Source: an uncultured Clostridium sp.
Lineage (GTDB): Bacteria > Bacillota > Clostridia > TANB77 > CAG-508
Assembly (NCBI GenBank): GCA_900553225.1
Contig: USCV01000013.1
Location: 1 to 36,195 of the forward strand
Direction of reading: 5' to 3'
Length of the DNA: 36,195 nucleotides
Positions 17,656 through 25,434 of the stretch are shown here, in pieces. Under the pieces are notes generated by a model. That model worked only from the letters and a program-made list of their open reading frames with translations, ran no database searches and was not told where the DNA came from. The translations under genes were made by a program, and so were the position numbers. How positions within the stretch are numbered: the stretch's first letter is position 1; each line of letters opens with the position of its first letter.

Positions 17656-18176
17656 AATTTAATGAAACTGAAATAAATGGATTTATGGAAAAATTAAATA
17701 TACAATTTGAAACTTTTGGTTTACTTTTTGAAAACATAGATATTAGCAAATATAATATTCCATACTATTTTGAAAGTGAAGATATTTTAGCAATAATAGC
17801 TCTTATGTTTAAAGAATTTATGTCTGATAATCATAATACTATAAGACAATGCCAAAATTGTGGATATTACTTTGTACCATCAAATTTAAAAGAAACTAAA
17901 TATTGTAATGTAGAATATGAAAATACAGGCAAAACTTGTAGGCAAATTGGAAAAGAATTAGCCTATAAAAAATCTCTAAAAGAAGATAAACTTCTACATA
18001 AATATAGAAAACGCTATATGTCTCTTGCAAGTTCTGTTTCTCATTATGGAACAAATACTGCCATTGCTAGATTTGAAAAATATAAAAAAGATGGGGCTAT
18101 AATTAAACAAAAATATCTAAACAAAGAAATTTCTCCAAAAGAGTTTGAAAAATGGATTTTAGATAGCAAAAAATAG
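17652..18176 (+). CDS. DUF6076-like zinc-motif protein
   Basis: 174 residues. A helical N-terminus is followed by a zinc-ribbon-like motif: CQNCGYYFVPSN, then KYCN, then TCRQIG (four cysteines at about residues 76, 79, 95 and 105). A basic helical region (AYKKSLKEDKLLHKYRKRY) comes next, and the protein ends KEFEKWILDSKK. This CxxC...YC...C pattern is seen in proteins from clostridial mobile elements (DUF6076) and suggests nucleic-acid binding, not proven. A hairpin terminator overlaps the stop. Confidence 0.65.
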   Translation: MKFNETEINGFMEKLNIQFETFGLLFENIDISKYNIPYYFESEDILAIIALMFKEFMSDNHNTIRQCQNCGYYFVPSNLKETKYCNVEYENTGKTCRQIGKELAYKKSLKEDKLLHKYRKRYMSLASSVSHYGTNTAIARFEKYKKDGAIIKQKYLNKEISPKEFEKWILDSKK

Positions 18177-18203
18177 AACAAGGAAGACTTTCTTGTTCTA
18201 TTT
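18171..18203. terminator. bidirectional intrinsic terminator
   Basis: A 12-bp stem AAATAGAACAAG / CTTGTTCTATTT (18171-18182 with 18192-18203), followed by seven T in plus direction and six T in minus direction. It separates the plus-strand pair from the convergent minus-strand module beginning at 18325. Confidence 0.9.
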
Positions 18204-18324
18204 TTTTATACATTTTTTCTATAGGCTCATACTCAAAAATATTATTTTTTCAAGTTATCAATCGGAAGGAAATCCGATTTACACAACTTTTACGATAGTC
18301 TCGACTTAAAAAACTTTGAATTTT
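18177..18324. other. short intergenic stretch with a small hairpin
   Basis: After the terminator, a 7-bp hairpin AATCGGA-AGGAAA-TCCGATT (18260-18266 with 18273-18279) lies just downstream of the minus-strand 18325 gene. No T run follows. It may stabilise the 3' end of that mRNA; no other feature is seen. Confidence 0.35.
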
Positions 18325-18783
18325 CTACATACTCTTTCTTCTAAATATTCCCTTAATTAAATTAAATATTTTTTGATACCATTTTTCTTCTTTAACAACT
18401 GTCAAACTCTTTTCTTCAGTTATTTCTTCATCTTTGATTTCTCGTTTATTTTTAAATATATCATCTGGATTATATTTTTCTCTTATTTCTTCTTCTATGG
18501 CTTTTTGCACTTTTTGTAATTCTCTCGCATCTTTTTCTTGTAATCTTCTTTTTTCATCTGTAGGACATAGAAAATCCCTATATATCAAACCTAATATAAT
18601 TATTGTTTCATTTTTTAATTTTTGTTTTTCTAGTGGCTCTTGTATATTAGGGTTATATTCTTTATCTCTTTCATCTTCTAACATTTCCTTAAATTTACTA
18701 GGGATCTTATTAGTCAATTCATCTGGCATCATTTTTATTATTTCATTAACTTCTGAAAAAGCCTCTTTATATTCTTGTTTCAA
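18325..18783 (-). CDS. small conserved module protein, copy 1 (YNPDDIF motif, basic tail)
   Basis: 152 residues, paralogous to the 22349-22798 protein. Both share an N-terminal helix (EAFSEVNEIIK), a short motif KEYNP or QDYNP, LKNETIIILGL / LKRETLSMIAL, REKYNPDDIF / REKYNPDNLF, and a basic amphipathic C-terminal helix (WYQKIFNLIKGIFRRKSM). TTG at 18783 follows AAAGGTAGG. It stands 9 nt after a large variable protein, as does copy 2. The place and pairing suggest a partner, immunity protein or chaperone of the upstream large protein (inference). The family is not recognised. Confidence 0.6.
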   Translation of the reverse strand: MKQEYKEAFSEVNEIIKMMPDELTNKIPSKFKEMLEDERDKEYNPNIQEPLEKQKLKNETIIILGLIYRDFLCPTDEKRRLQEKDARELQKVQKAIEEEIREKYNPDDIFKNKREIKDEEITEEKSLTVVKEEKWYQKIFNLIKGIFRRKSM

Positions 18784-18792
18784 GTGAATTAC

Positions 18793-19236
18793 CTACCTTT
18801 CATTTGTATCTTGCTCTTGTGTATTATTAACTTGTCTAAAATTAGTTTTTTCTTTTAATTTCTCACTTATAGCTTTTACAATATCAGATTTCATCTTAAC
18901 AAATTTATTTTTAACACTTTGTGAAACTCTATCTATTGCACTATACCAATTTTGAAATCTATTTTTCCACATATTTGTTGTTTGTATTTCTTGAATTTGT
19001 TGTGGTTGTTCAAGTTTCTTACTTGTTGATATTCTTTGTATTATATCAGTGCCAATATGTGAGTCTTGTATTACACTTTCACCTGTATTATTTTCTCTTA
19101 TGGTTTCTCCACATTCATTTATTCTAAAACCACTAATATCTGCTACCTTTTTTGCCCTTTCATAATCTTTTGCAAGTTCATGTTCTCCATAACTTATGTA
19201 ATAAACTCCTTCAATTTCAAATTCATCTACAACAAG
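18793..19236 (-). pseudogene. C-terminal continuation of the 19237-20193 gene beyond an in-frame TAG
   Basis: Directly after the TAG at 19239-19237 the same frame stays open for 147 codons (LVVDEFEIEGVYYISYGEHE ... QEQDTNER) to a TAG at 18795-18793. No start codon or ribosome site exists near its 5' end. It is coding in character and contains LEQPQQIQEIQTT, close to LEQPQQSQEYE in the second large module protein. It is thus the end of the same protein, cut off by a nonsense mutation or reached by stop-codon read-through. Confidence 0.65.
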
Positions 19237-20193
19237 CTATGAATAAATAGGTGTTGTTTCATAATTTAACATTTCCCCATCTTCTTCAATAGTTTGCTGT
19301 ATGCAAATATCTTCTATTTCTTGTGGTAACATAAGAGGTGGTCTAATATTAAATAGATTTTCTTCATCATCTCTTGTATTAAGTGTATATGTATCTCTAT
19401 AACTTGCACAAACAATATGTTTTGGTTTTATTATTAGTCCATAATCAGAATTGCCATATCTTCCCATTGCATTATTAGTCATAAGTGATGTAGACATATA
19501 TTTGTTTCTAAAATCGCCCTCTAATTCTCCTTTTGTTAAATTATGAATAACCCACCTATATTGACTATTTTGGGCATCATCTATATCTGTCAAATAATCA
19601 TTCCATATATTTGTAGCATGTCCATTATATAATTCTATTCTTTCTTGAATACCTTGAATATCTGTTTTTTCTGCACTTAATAAAGTTCTCAATTCTTCCT
19701 GTATTCTTTGTAATTCTTCTTTTGCCTCTGGTTGTAATTCAATTTGATATTTTTTTATTCCATCAATAGAATTTATTACTGTTTGTGCAATATTCCTTAA
19801 ATCTCTACACCCATAATATTTATTGTCTAACCCTCTTAATTCAAAAGCAATTTGCATATTAGAATAAATATCCTCTAATTCCATTTCGTTATATACACCA
19901 TCATAAAATCCATATTCTTCTAAATGTTCTGGTTTAGGAATTTTATCATATCTAGCAAATGCTTCTTCAATTTCTTCCCTAAATTCACTATCTTCCTCTG
20001 GTTCTAGCATAGTTCTAGTTCTATGTGCATCATTCATAATTTCTGTAAAAACTTTTCTAGCTAATTCTTCTGTTAATTCTCCAGTTCGTTCTAATATTTC
20101 TATATCTTGCTCATATCCATAGAAACCTAGCTCTTGCTTTATAAACTTTTGTATTCTATTTCTATTTTGTTCATCTAATATTATTTTTTCCAT
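19237..20193 (-). CDS. large variable module protein, copy 1 (interrupted by in-frame TAG)
   Basis: 318 residues to the TAG, 466 if read through. The N-terminal half is helical and acidic (ELARKVFTEIMNDAHRTRT, EEIEEAFARYDKIPKPEHLEEYGFYDG). A compact region contains RWVIHNLTKGELEG, KYMSTSLMTNN, YGLIIKPKHIVCASYRDTYT and DDEENLF. The STS step followed by GLI...D...N recalls ADP-ribosyltransferase-like folds, but the full R-STS-ExE set is not clear, so I do not assign it. The TAG falls before a region (DEFEIEGVYYIS) that should complete this domain. It is the first gene of a pair with 18325-18783. Confidence 0.6.
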   Translation of the reverse strand: MEKIILDEQNRNRIQKFIKQELGFYGYEQDIEILERTGELTEELARKVFTEIMNDAHRTRTMLEPEEDSEFREEIEEAFARYDKIPKPEHLEEYGFYDGVYNEMELEDIYSNMQIAFELRGLDNKYYGCRDLRNIAQTVINSIDGIKKYQIELQPEAKEELQRIQEELRTLLSAEKTDIQGIQERIELYNGHATNIWNDYLTDIDDAQNSQYRWVIHNLTKGELEGDFRNKYMSTSLMTNNAMGRYGNSDYGLIIKPKHIVCASYRDTYTLNTRDDEENLFNIRPPLMLPQEIEDICIQQTIEEDGEMLNYETTPIYS

Positions 20194-20275
20194 TAAAATA
20201 AATCCTTTTTATTATACTTTAGTCCTAGTTTATTATCGCATATTTAACTTTTTTTTACAATATTTTTACTACATT

Positions 20276-21373
20276 TTATATTTCCGAATCCCATTCCTTC
20301 TCCGTTTCTTCGTGTTTTATCTGTTTTTCTACATCTAGTAACATATTATTTTCTTTTTGAAAATCTCTAATTAAATAATCTTCTGCCCCCATATCGAATT
20401 TCTTGCAAATCCAAGTTATGAATTTACCAATAGTTTCTTTAAACCTATCTACTACTTTTTTCAAATAATTATTCTCTTTTTCCAAGACTTTAATTTTGCT
20501 TTTATATTTCCATTCTATATCAATTTCTTTTTCTTTATATTCAGACTTTATTTGTTCAACTTCATTGTACAAAATTCTATTATTAGCAAGTATTTTATAT
20601 ATTTTATTGCTATCGTTTTTGAATCTATAATCATTATAATATATTCTGTGTTTTATATTATCAAAAGTATAATCTTCTCCAAATGCTCTTGCAATTCTTA
20701 TATTTCTATTAAAATAAGGTGTTGATATAGATATAGAATTATTAGATTTTTTTACAAAATAACCTTTATAACCTAATTCATCAATAAAATCTTGATATTT
20801 TACTGCATTTTCAATTGCTTCATCAATATCCTTTTTTATAAGTTCCATTTTACCACTATTACGATTATAATTTGCAATTCTACTTTCAGCAATTTCGTCT
20901 TCTCTATTTGCTTTATCAGTTTCTACTACTGAAAGTCCATATTTTATACATAGATCATCATTTGTTTTTCTTAAAAGAGCAAGTTCAATATTAGAGTTAT
21001 GATATTTGCTACCATCAATAAAAGAAACTGAATTTAATATTATATGATTATGGACATTATCTTTATCTATGTGTGTGCAAACTAATACTTGATATTTATC
21101 TCCCCATAAACTATTTGCTAGTTCCATACCTATATCATTGCATTCTTCAGCAGATACTTCTTTACCCTTAAATGATTGTATAAAATGATAACCAAGTCTT
21201 CCATCTTCTTTATGAAAATTCTTTTTTACTAACATCATTTCTGTATATGCATTTTCAGGTAAACAATTTATTCCAGATACTAATATCCCATGTTCTGTTT
21301 TCTCTCCATTTTTTGCATAGTTAATAACAGCTTCTAAATTCTTTTGTATTACTTTATATTTTGTTATAGCCAT
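20276..21373 (-). CDS. mobA: relaxase (MobP/VirD2-like mobilization nuclease)
   Basis: 365 residues. The relaxase domain shows a candidate catalytic tyrosine in AVINYAKNGEKT (Tyr19), GYHFIQSFKG (motif II, His63) and the metal-binding motif HIDKDNVHNHIILNSVSF (101-118). The C-terminal part is a coiled coil (about 270-320) with a helical tail. The enzyme nicks oriT and stays attached to the 5' end of the transferred strand. AAGGAGG precedes ATG 21373, 11 nt after the mobC-like gene, and the oriT-like region lies just upstream of that. All parts seem intact. Confidence 0.92.
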   Translation of the reverse strand: MAITKYKVIQKNLEAVINYAKNGEKTEHGILVSGINCLPENAYTEMMLVKKNFHKEDGRLGYHFIQSFKGKEVSAEECNDIGMELANSLWGDKYQVLVCTHIDKDNVHNHIILNSVSFIDGSKYHNSNIELALLRKTNDDLCIKYGLSVVETDKANREDEIAESRIANYNRNSGKMELIKKDIDEAIENAVKYQDFIDELGYKGYFVKKSNNSISISTPYFNRNIRIARAFGEDYTFDNIKHRIYYNDYRFKNDSNKIYKILANNRILYNEVEQIKSEYKEKEIDIEWKYKSKIKVLEKENNYLKKVVDRFKETIGKFITWICKKFDMGAEDYLIRDFQKENNMLLDVEKQIKHEETEKEWDSEI

Positions 21374-21384
21374 AGAATGCCTCC

Positions 21385-21708
21385 TTATTTCTTTCTTGAA
21401 TAAATTTCTTTTTCAAATCTTAAAATAAAATCTGAAAGTTTTTTAGAGATATAACTATAATCATCATGAGATGTACTATATCTTGAATTTGAAATTCTTG
21501 CTATCTGATTTATATTATTTGCTATTCCATATATCTCTCTTTGAAAAGATTTTATTTCTTCAGTTGGTTGTTGTTTTATTCTATATCCTTTAATTAAACT
21601 TCTAATAAATTCTGATTCACTTAATCCTGCTTGTTTTGATTTTTTCTTTAGTAGCTCATCTTCTTTTGCATCTATCCATATTTGTTTTTTTATATTCTTC
21701 TTTCTCAT
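21385..21708 (-). CDS. mobC: MobC-like relaxosome accessory protein
   Basis: 107 residues. The N-terminal ribbon-helix-helix shows KKQIWIDAKEDELLKKKSKQAGLSESEFIRSLIKG. The MobC motif EIYGIANNINQIARISN follows, then a helical end. Such proteins bind oriT and help the relaxase. It starts at ATG 21708 behind AAAGGAG, close to the T run of the hairpin at 21736-21758, which could attenuate its transcription. Confidence 0.88.
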   Translation of the reverse strand: MRKKNIKKQIWIDAKEDELLKKKSKQAGLSESEFIRSLIKGYRIKQQPTEEIKSFQREIYGIANNINQIARISNSRYSTSHDDYSYISKKLSDFILRFEKEIYSRKK

Positions 21709-21735
21709 AATCTTTTATCTCCTTTAAAAAAATTA

Positions 21736-21857
21736 CCAGTCTTTTATTTAAAGACTGGCAGAAAATATTAAGGGGTTTGGGGAAGAATTCCCCATCAAAT
21801 CAGTTTTATAAAAAACTCACAAGCGGTATTTATACGGGAGTATAAATGCGATGCTTG
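21736..21857. other. candidate origin of transfer (oriT), three hairpins
   Basis: Directly upstream of mobC-mobA lie three inverted repeats in 122 nt. They are CCAGTCTTT / AAAGACTGG (21736-21744 with 21750-21758), GGGGAA / TTCCCC (21779-21784 with 21788-21793), and a nested structure CAAGC...GCTTG (21820-21857). The nested structure holds ATTTATAC-GGGA-GTATAAAT. Position beside the relaxase operon and clustered hairpins are typical of oriT; the nick site is not assignable by eye. On the minus strand the first hairpin is followed by seven T, so it can also terminate transcription. Confidence 0.7.
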
Positions 21858-21871
21858 CTTTTAAAATATGG

Positions 21872-22250
21872 TCAAGCTATTTTTTTTACATAAATTAACT
21901 CTTTTAGTACAATTTCTTCAGCTTGATTTTTAAAATTATTCATCATTCCTACCCAATAAAGTTGGTTTGTATTTTTCATTTCTTCTGTTAAATTGCTTTT
22001 ACTTTTTAAACTATTAATTATATTTTCTATTCTATTTTTTGCCTCCATATCTATTGGTACAATATGTTTTCTTAATGTTCCATTCATTAACATTATTGTA
22101 TATTCTGCTTTCTTATGTTCTATTTAATCTTAAGCATCAATATTTTCCTATACAATAATCTGCATATTCATCTTTAGGTACAATTAAATTTGGAATATAA
22201 TAATCTCCTTCCTTACGATATTCAATTTTGTTTTTTCTTTCATTTTCCAT
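21872..22250 (-). pseudogene. tnpV-like gene, broken by TGA and a small deletion
   Basis: ATG 22250 behind AAAGGAGG opens MENERKNKIEYRKEGDYYIPNLIVP ... IGKY, the usual TnpV N-terminus. A TGA (22139-22137) then replaces the expected glycine codon. A few codons on, about eight bases are missing and the frame changes to EHKKAEYTIMLMNGTLRKH. It continues to YWVGMMNNFKNQAEEIVLKELIY, the TnpV C-terminus, ending at 21872. TnpV is a small protein of Tn4451-like elements of uncertain role. Two independent lesions mark it as decayed, and neither involves a CGG codon. Confidence 0.75.
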
Positions 22251-22283
22251 AATGAAAACCTCCTTTAAATTATTTTTATATAA

Positions 22284-22322
22284 AAAAATAGAGCAGAAAT
22301 TTTATCTTTCTACTCTATTTTT
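22284..22322 (-). terminator. intrinsic terminator after the second module
   Basis: A stem of AAATAGAG plus AGAAA with TTTCT plus CTCTATTT, a C-A mismatch between the two parts, followed in minus direction by T-rich sequence. It begins 27 nt after the stop of the 22349 gene and ends the long operon that starts at 27361. Confidence 0.75.
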
Positions 22323-22348
22323 CATTCTTAAATTATTTTATAATGTCT

Positions 22349-22798
22349 TTATTCTCTATGAAATATTTTCTTAATTTTATTTATAAATCTTTTAAACAAT
22401 GGTTCTTTATATTCAACCATAGCCACTTCATTTGTTACAGCATATTCCTCTTGTTCTAAACTATGCTTTTTAAATAAATTGTCTGGATTATATTTTTCTC
22501 TAATCTCTGCTTGATGTTTTTCTTCATTAGTTTTAAATAATGTTTTTAATTCATTCTTTTCTTCATCTGAATTGCACCAATAATTAAGATGAAATAATGC
22601 AATCATTGATAAAGTCTCTCTTTTAAGATTTTGCTGTTCTAAATTGATTTTTGAATCATATTTAGGGTTATAATCTTGTCTTTTTTCTTCCTTTATCATA
22701 TTAAACAAACTAACTGGTAATTTCTTTATATAGCTTTTTCCTAACAAATTTAATATACTATAAACTTCTGAATATATTTCCTGTGTTTGTACATCCAT
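22349..22798 (-). CDS. small conserved module protein, copy 2 (YNPDNLF motif, basic tail)
   Basis: 149 residues, paralogue of 18325-18783 with the same order of motifs: SEVYSILNLLG, RQDYNP, LKRETLSMIALFHLNYW, EIREKYNPDNLF and a basic amphipathic end FKRFINKIKKIFHRE. It starts five nt after the 22804 gene with AAGGTAGG before ATG 22798. The conserved small protein paired with differing large proteins suggests a binding partner; no known family was recognised. Confidence 0.6.
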   Translation of the reverse strand: MDVQTQEIYSEVYSILNLLGKSYIKKLPVSLFNMIKEEKRQDYNPKYDSKINLEQQNLKRETLSMIALFHLNYWCNSDEEKNELKTLFKTNEEKHQAEIREKYNPDNLFKKHSLEQEEYAVTNEVAMVEYKEPLFKRFINKIKKIFHRE

Positions 22799-22803
22799 TT
22801 TTA

Positions 22804-24798
22804 TTACCTACCTTCAAAATTATTAGTTTTTGTTTGATTATGTGTTTGTTCTCTTTCCGCTTTTGTTCTGTTTAATGTTTCATAAGCGTTATTTAAGTCC
22901 TCTTGATTTATTCCTGCATTTTCATATGCACTTACTAAATCATCTGTTGAATATGTATAAGCGTCTATGTGTTGCCCTTGAATTATATTTTCATTTTCTC
23001 TAAAAATTTCATTAAATCCAAGTTTTCCCTCTGAATTTCTAGTTATTGTGTATCTATGACCACTTTTTGTCATGAATTCTTTTAGTGTCTGCGTTTTATC
23101 AAGTTCATCTGCTCCTCCCGGTATTTGTCTACCTGTTGTAGTATACATTTCTCTTCCATTTTTTTCTGTAGCATTTATTCCCATCAAATGTTCATACTTA
23201 TCTCCTATATCATTTCTCATTATAATGTCGAAATCTTCCTCGCCTTTTTCGTTTATAGTCGATACAATAAAAGTTCTACCATTTAAGTCCCAACTTTCTG
23301 GTATTCCACATTGTTCTCTAAAATCCTTTAAGAAACTCATATCTGTTAATTGTGCTACTTCTGTTACCTTGCCACTTTTAAATGAATCTTCAATTCCATT
23401 TTTAATAAGTCTATCTCCCATTTCTTTTTGAGTTACTTTTTCAAGTGAATCTCCTTGTAACACTTGTTCAGTATCAACATTAATATGCATACCATCTATT
23501 ACAAATACTGTTTCATACTCAGTTCCTGTTCCAATAATATCAAATCCATCTTCATCTTTTGTATAATATTCTTTTATAGGTTTCATTACATTTTTTTGTA
23601 AAGTTTCGTCCCATTCTTCAATTTCATAAGTTGCAACATATATATTTTGGTGTAATGCAGAAGTATCAAGACCTATTGTATCTTCTAATTCCTCAATATT
23701 CAATCCACTAACTTTTTCTAATTGTAATAGCAATTTAGGATTATCATATCCATTTGTTTCCTCTGAATTATATAAATCCAGAAAATCTCCCATTCTTCCT
23801 TGTACTTCAAGCATTGCAAATTGTTTTGCTAGTTCAACTTTTTCTCCCTTTGCTCCTCTAGCATATTCTTCGCCTAATCTTTCTCCAACATATTCTACAT
23901 AATGTGCTGTCGTATCTGATGGTGCATGTAAACCATACTCAAAAGTTTTATTATCAAAATCTTGAACATGATGATATACACAATTATCATGCCATTCATT
24001 TATGTCTTGATTTTTATTTTGTTCCCAATAATGTGAATAGTTTATACCATCTCTATTGCTAACTTCTCTTTCATATTCTTGCGATTGTTGTGGTTGTTCT
24101 AAATGTTTTTCTGTTAAATCATTCAACATTTCTTCAAATTCTTTCTGAGTTGGTATCTTTCCTTTGGTTTGTTCCAATTCTTCTAATTTTTGTTTTAGTT
24201 CATCTGTAGATATTTCTCCACTATTTCTTTGATAATATAAATTTTTTCTTTTATATTCAAAGTTTTGTTTAGCTAATTCATTAACTTCATCTTGCCTATA
24301 TTCTTCATTATCAGATAGTGTTTGTTCTATTTCTACTATATTTTTATCTGCTTGTTCTTTAGGAACTTTTCCCATACTTTTTTTCATGTGTTCCAATCTT
24401 AATTTCATTTCAAGAATTGTTGACTCATTATCATAATCTTCAATAGAATTTTTAATAGAGATCATTGACCTATATTCTCTTATATTATGTATTTCATTTG
24501 AAAACTCTTGTGTCGAAATTTCTTTATTCATTCTGCGTTGTGTTAAGTTTTCTTCCATTTCTCTAACATATAAATTAGCAATAGCTTGTTCTTTTGCAAC
24601 TGTATCTCTTTCTATTTCTTCTTGTTGTATTTGTAATTCTAATATCGCAAATTGTCTATCTTGTGCTGTTCCCTCTTTACCTGCTCTAATATTTTTTATT
24701 TCTTCAGCAAGTTTCAAATATTTTTTATTATTTTGCTCTATTATGCTTTCGTATTTCTTTTTTTGATTATCATTTTTATCTGATAAAGTATATTCCAT
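22804..24798 (-). CDS. large variable module protein, copy 2 (coiled coil N-terminus)
   Basis: 664 residues. Residues 1-240 are almost wholly helical and charged with heptad-like patterns (coiled coil: LELQIQQEEIERDTVAKEQ, KNSIEDYDNESTILEMKLRLE, LKQKLEELEQTK). A Gln-rich hinge (LEQPQQSQEYE) and a globular part (about 255-620: YSHYWEQNKNQDINEWHDN, YGLHAPSDTTAHYVEYVGERLGEEYARG, TFIVSTINEKGEEDFDIIMRN) follow. The C-terminal tail is AYETLNRTKAEREQ. No signal peptide or enzyme motif is recognised. GGAGG precedes ATG 24798. The tail motif resembles that of the transglutaminase-like protein encoded upstream in the same operon. Confidence 0.65.
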   Translation of the reverse strand: MEYTLSDKNDNQKKKYESIIEQNNKKYLKLAEEIKNIRAGKEGTAQDRQFAILELQIQQEEIERDTVAKEQAIANLYVREMEENLTQRRMNKEISTQEFSNEIHNIREYRSMISIKNSIEDYDNESTILEMKLRLEHMKKSMGKVPKEQADKNIVEIEQTLSDNEEYRQDEVNELAKQNFEYKRKNLYYQRNSGEISTDELKQKLEELEQTKGKIPTQKEFEEMLNDLTEKHLEQPQQSQEYEREVSNRDGINYSHYWEQNKNQDINEWHDNCVYHHVQDFDNKTFEYGLHAPSDTTAHYVEYVGERLGEEYARGAKGEKVELAKQFAMLEVQGRMGDFLDLYNSEETNGYDNPKLLLQLEKVSGLNIEELEDTIGLDTSALHQNIYVATYEIEEWDETLQKNVMKPIKEYYTKDEDGFDIIGTGTEYETVFVIDGMHINVDTEQVLQGDSLEKVTQKEMGDRLIKNGIEDSFKSGKVTEVAQLTDMSFLKDFREQCGIPESWDLNGRTFIVSTINEKGEEDFDIIMRNDIGDKYEHLMGINATEKNGREMYTTTGRQIPGGADELDKTQTLKEFMTKSGHRYTITRNSEGKLGFNEIFRENENIIQGQHIDAYTYSTDDLVSAYENAGINQEDLNNAYETLNRTKAEREQTHNQTKTNNFEGR

Positions 24799-24807
24799 AA
24801 CTTCCTC

Positions 24808-25434
24808 CTATGCCTCTAGAAAATATTTTTCTTTATAAGTAAATTCTATACTTTTATTTAATAATTCTGAAAATTTTTCTTCATCAACTAAACTTCCATC
24901 CAATTTAAGCTTTTTCAAATTTATAAAATCGTTAATCATTATTGAATTTCTTATTTTTGAATTATATATTGATAATTCAATTATATTTTCCATATTAGTA
25001 ATATCTTTTATATCTATTTCTCCAACTTCTATTAGTTCTACTGTTTTTATATTTTCAACTTTTTTTAATAGACTAAATCTTTCTAATTTACTATATGTTA
25101 TCAATAAATTTTCAAGTTCATTATTCATTTTCTTTTCATTTTTAAAAGTACAATGATTAAAAATTATGGTTTTCAAACTTTTCAAATAATTTAAGTTTGT
25201 AATCATTTCATCATCTATTATAAATCCATTTAAAGTGATTGTTTCTAAATTTTCCAAACATTTATAATCATATTCATTATAGTTAATTTTATTTTGGTTG
25301 CTGTCTTTTGAATTTAATGTTATACTTTTTATTTTTTTTAGTTCTTCATCTGTTAATTGTTCTGAAAAAATTTTTTTTAAATTACTATAAATCTTACTTT
25401 TAATAATTTCGTTATTTACTTCAACGATTTTCAT
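24808..25434 (-). CDS. leucine-rich-repeat protein
   Basis: 208 residues. After a helical N-terminus (SKIYSNLKKIFSEQLTDEELKKIKSI) there are about six LRR units with the pattern LxxLxxLxLxxxxI (CLENLETITLNGFII, YLKSLKTIIFNHCTF, MENIIELSIYNSKI, FINLKKLKLDGSLV). LRR arcs bind proteins, and no catalytic domain is present. ATG 25434 is chosen because GGAGG stands 6 nt before it. The gene overlaps the stop of the upstream LRR-transglutaminase gene by 14 nt, indicating coupled translation. Confidence 0.75.
   Translation of the reverse strand: MKIVEVNNEIIKSKIYSNLKKIFSEQLTDEELKKIKSITLNSKDSNQNKINYNEYDYKCLENLETITLNGFIIDDEMITNLNYLKSLKTIIFNHCTFKNEKKMNNELENLLITYSKLERFSLLKKVENIKTVELIEVGEIDIKDITNMENIIELSIYNSKIRNSIMINDFINLKKLKLDGSLVDEEKFSELLNKSIEFTYKEKYFLEA

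Noticed and set aside
19237..19239. Counting the TAG here as part of the CGG recoding pattern
   Set aside because: No frame change is needed at this point, only a stop would be bypassed; the mechanism would be different.
22137..22250. TGA in the tnpV-like gene as a recoded glycine
   Set aside because: A second lesion (about 8 missing bases) follows within ten codons, and TGA is a normal stop elsewhere in the window, so decay is simpler.
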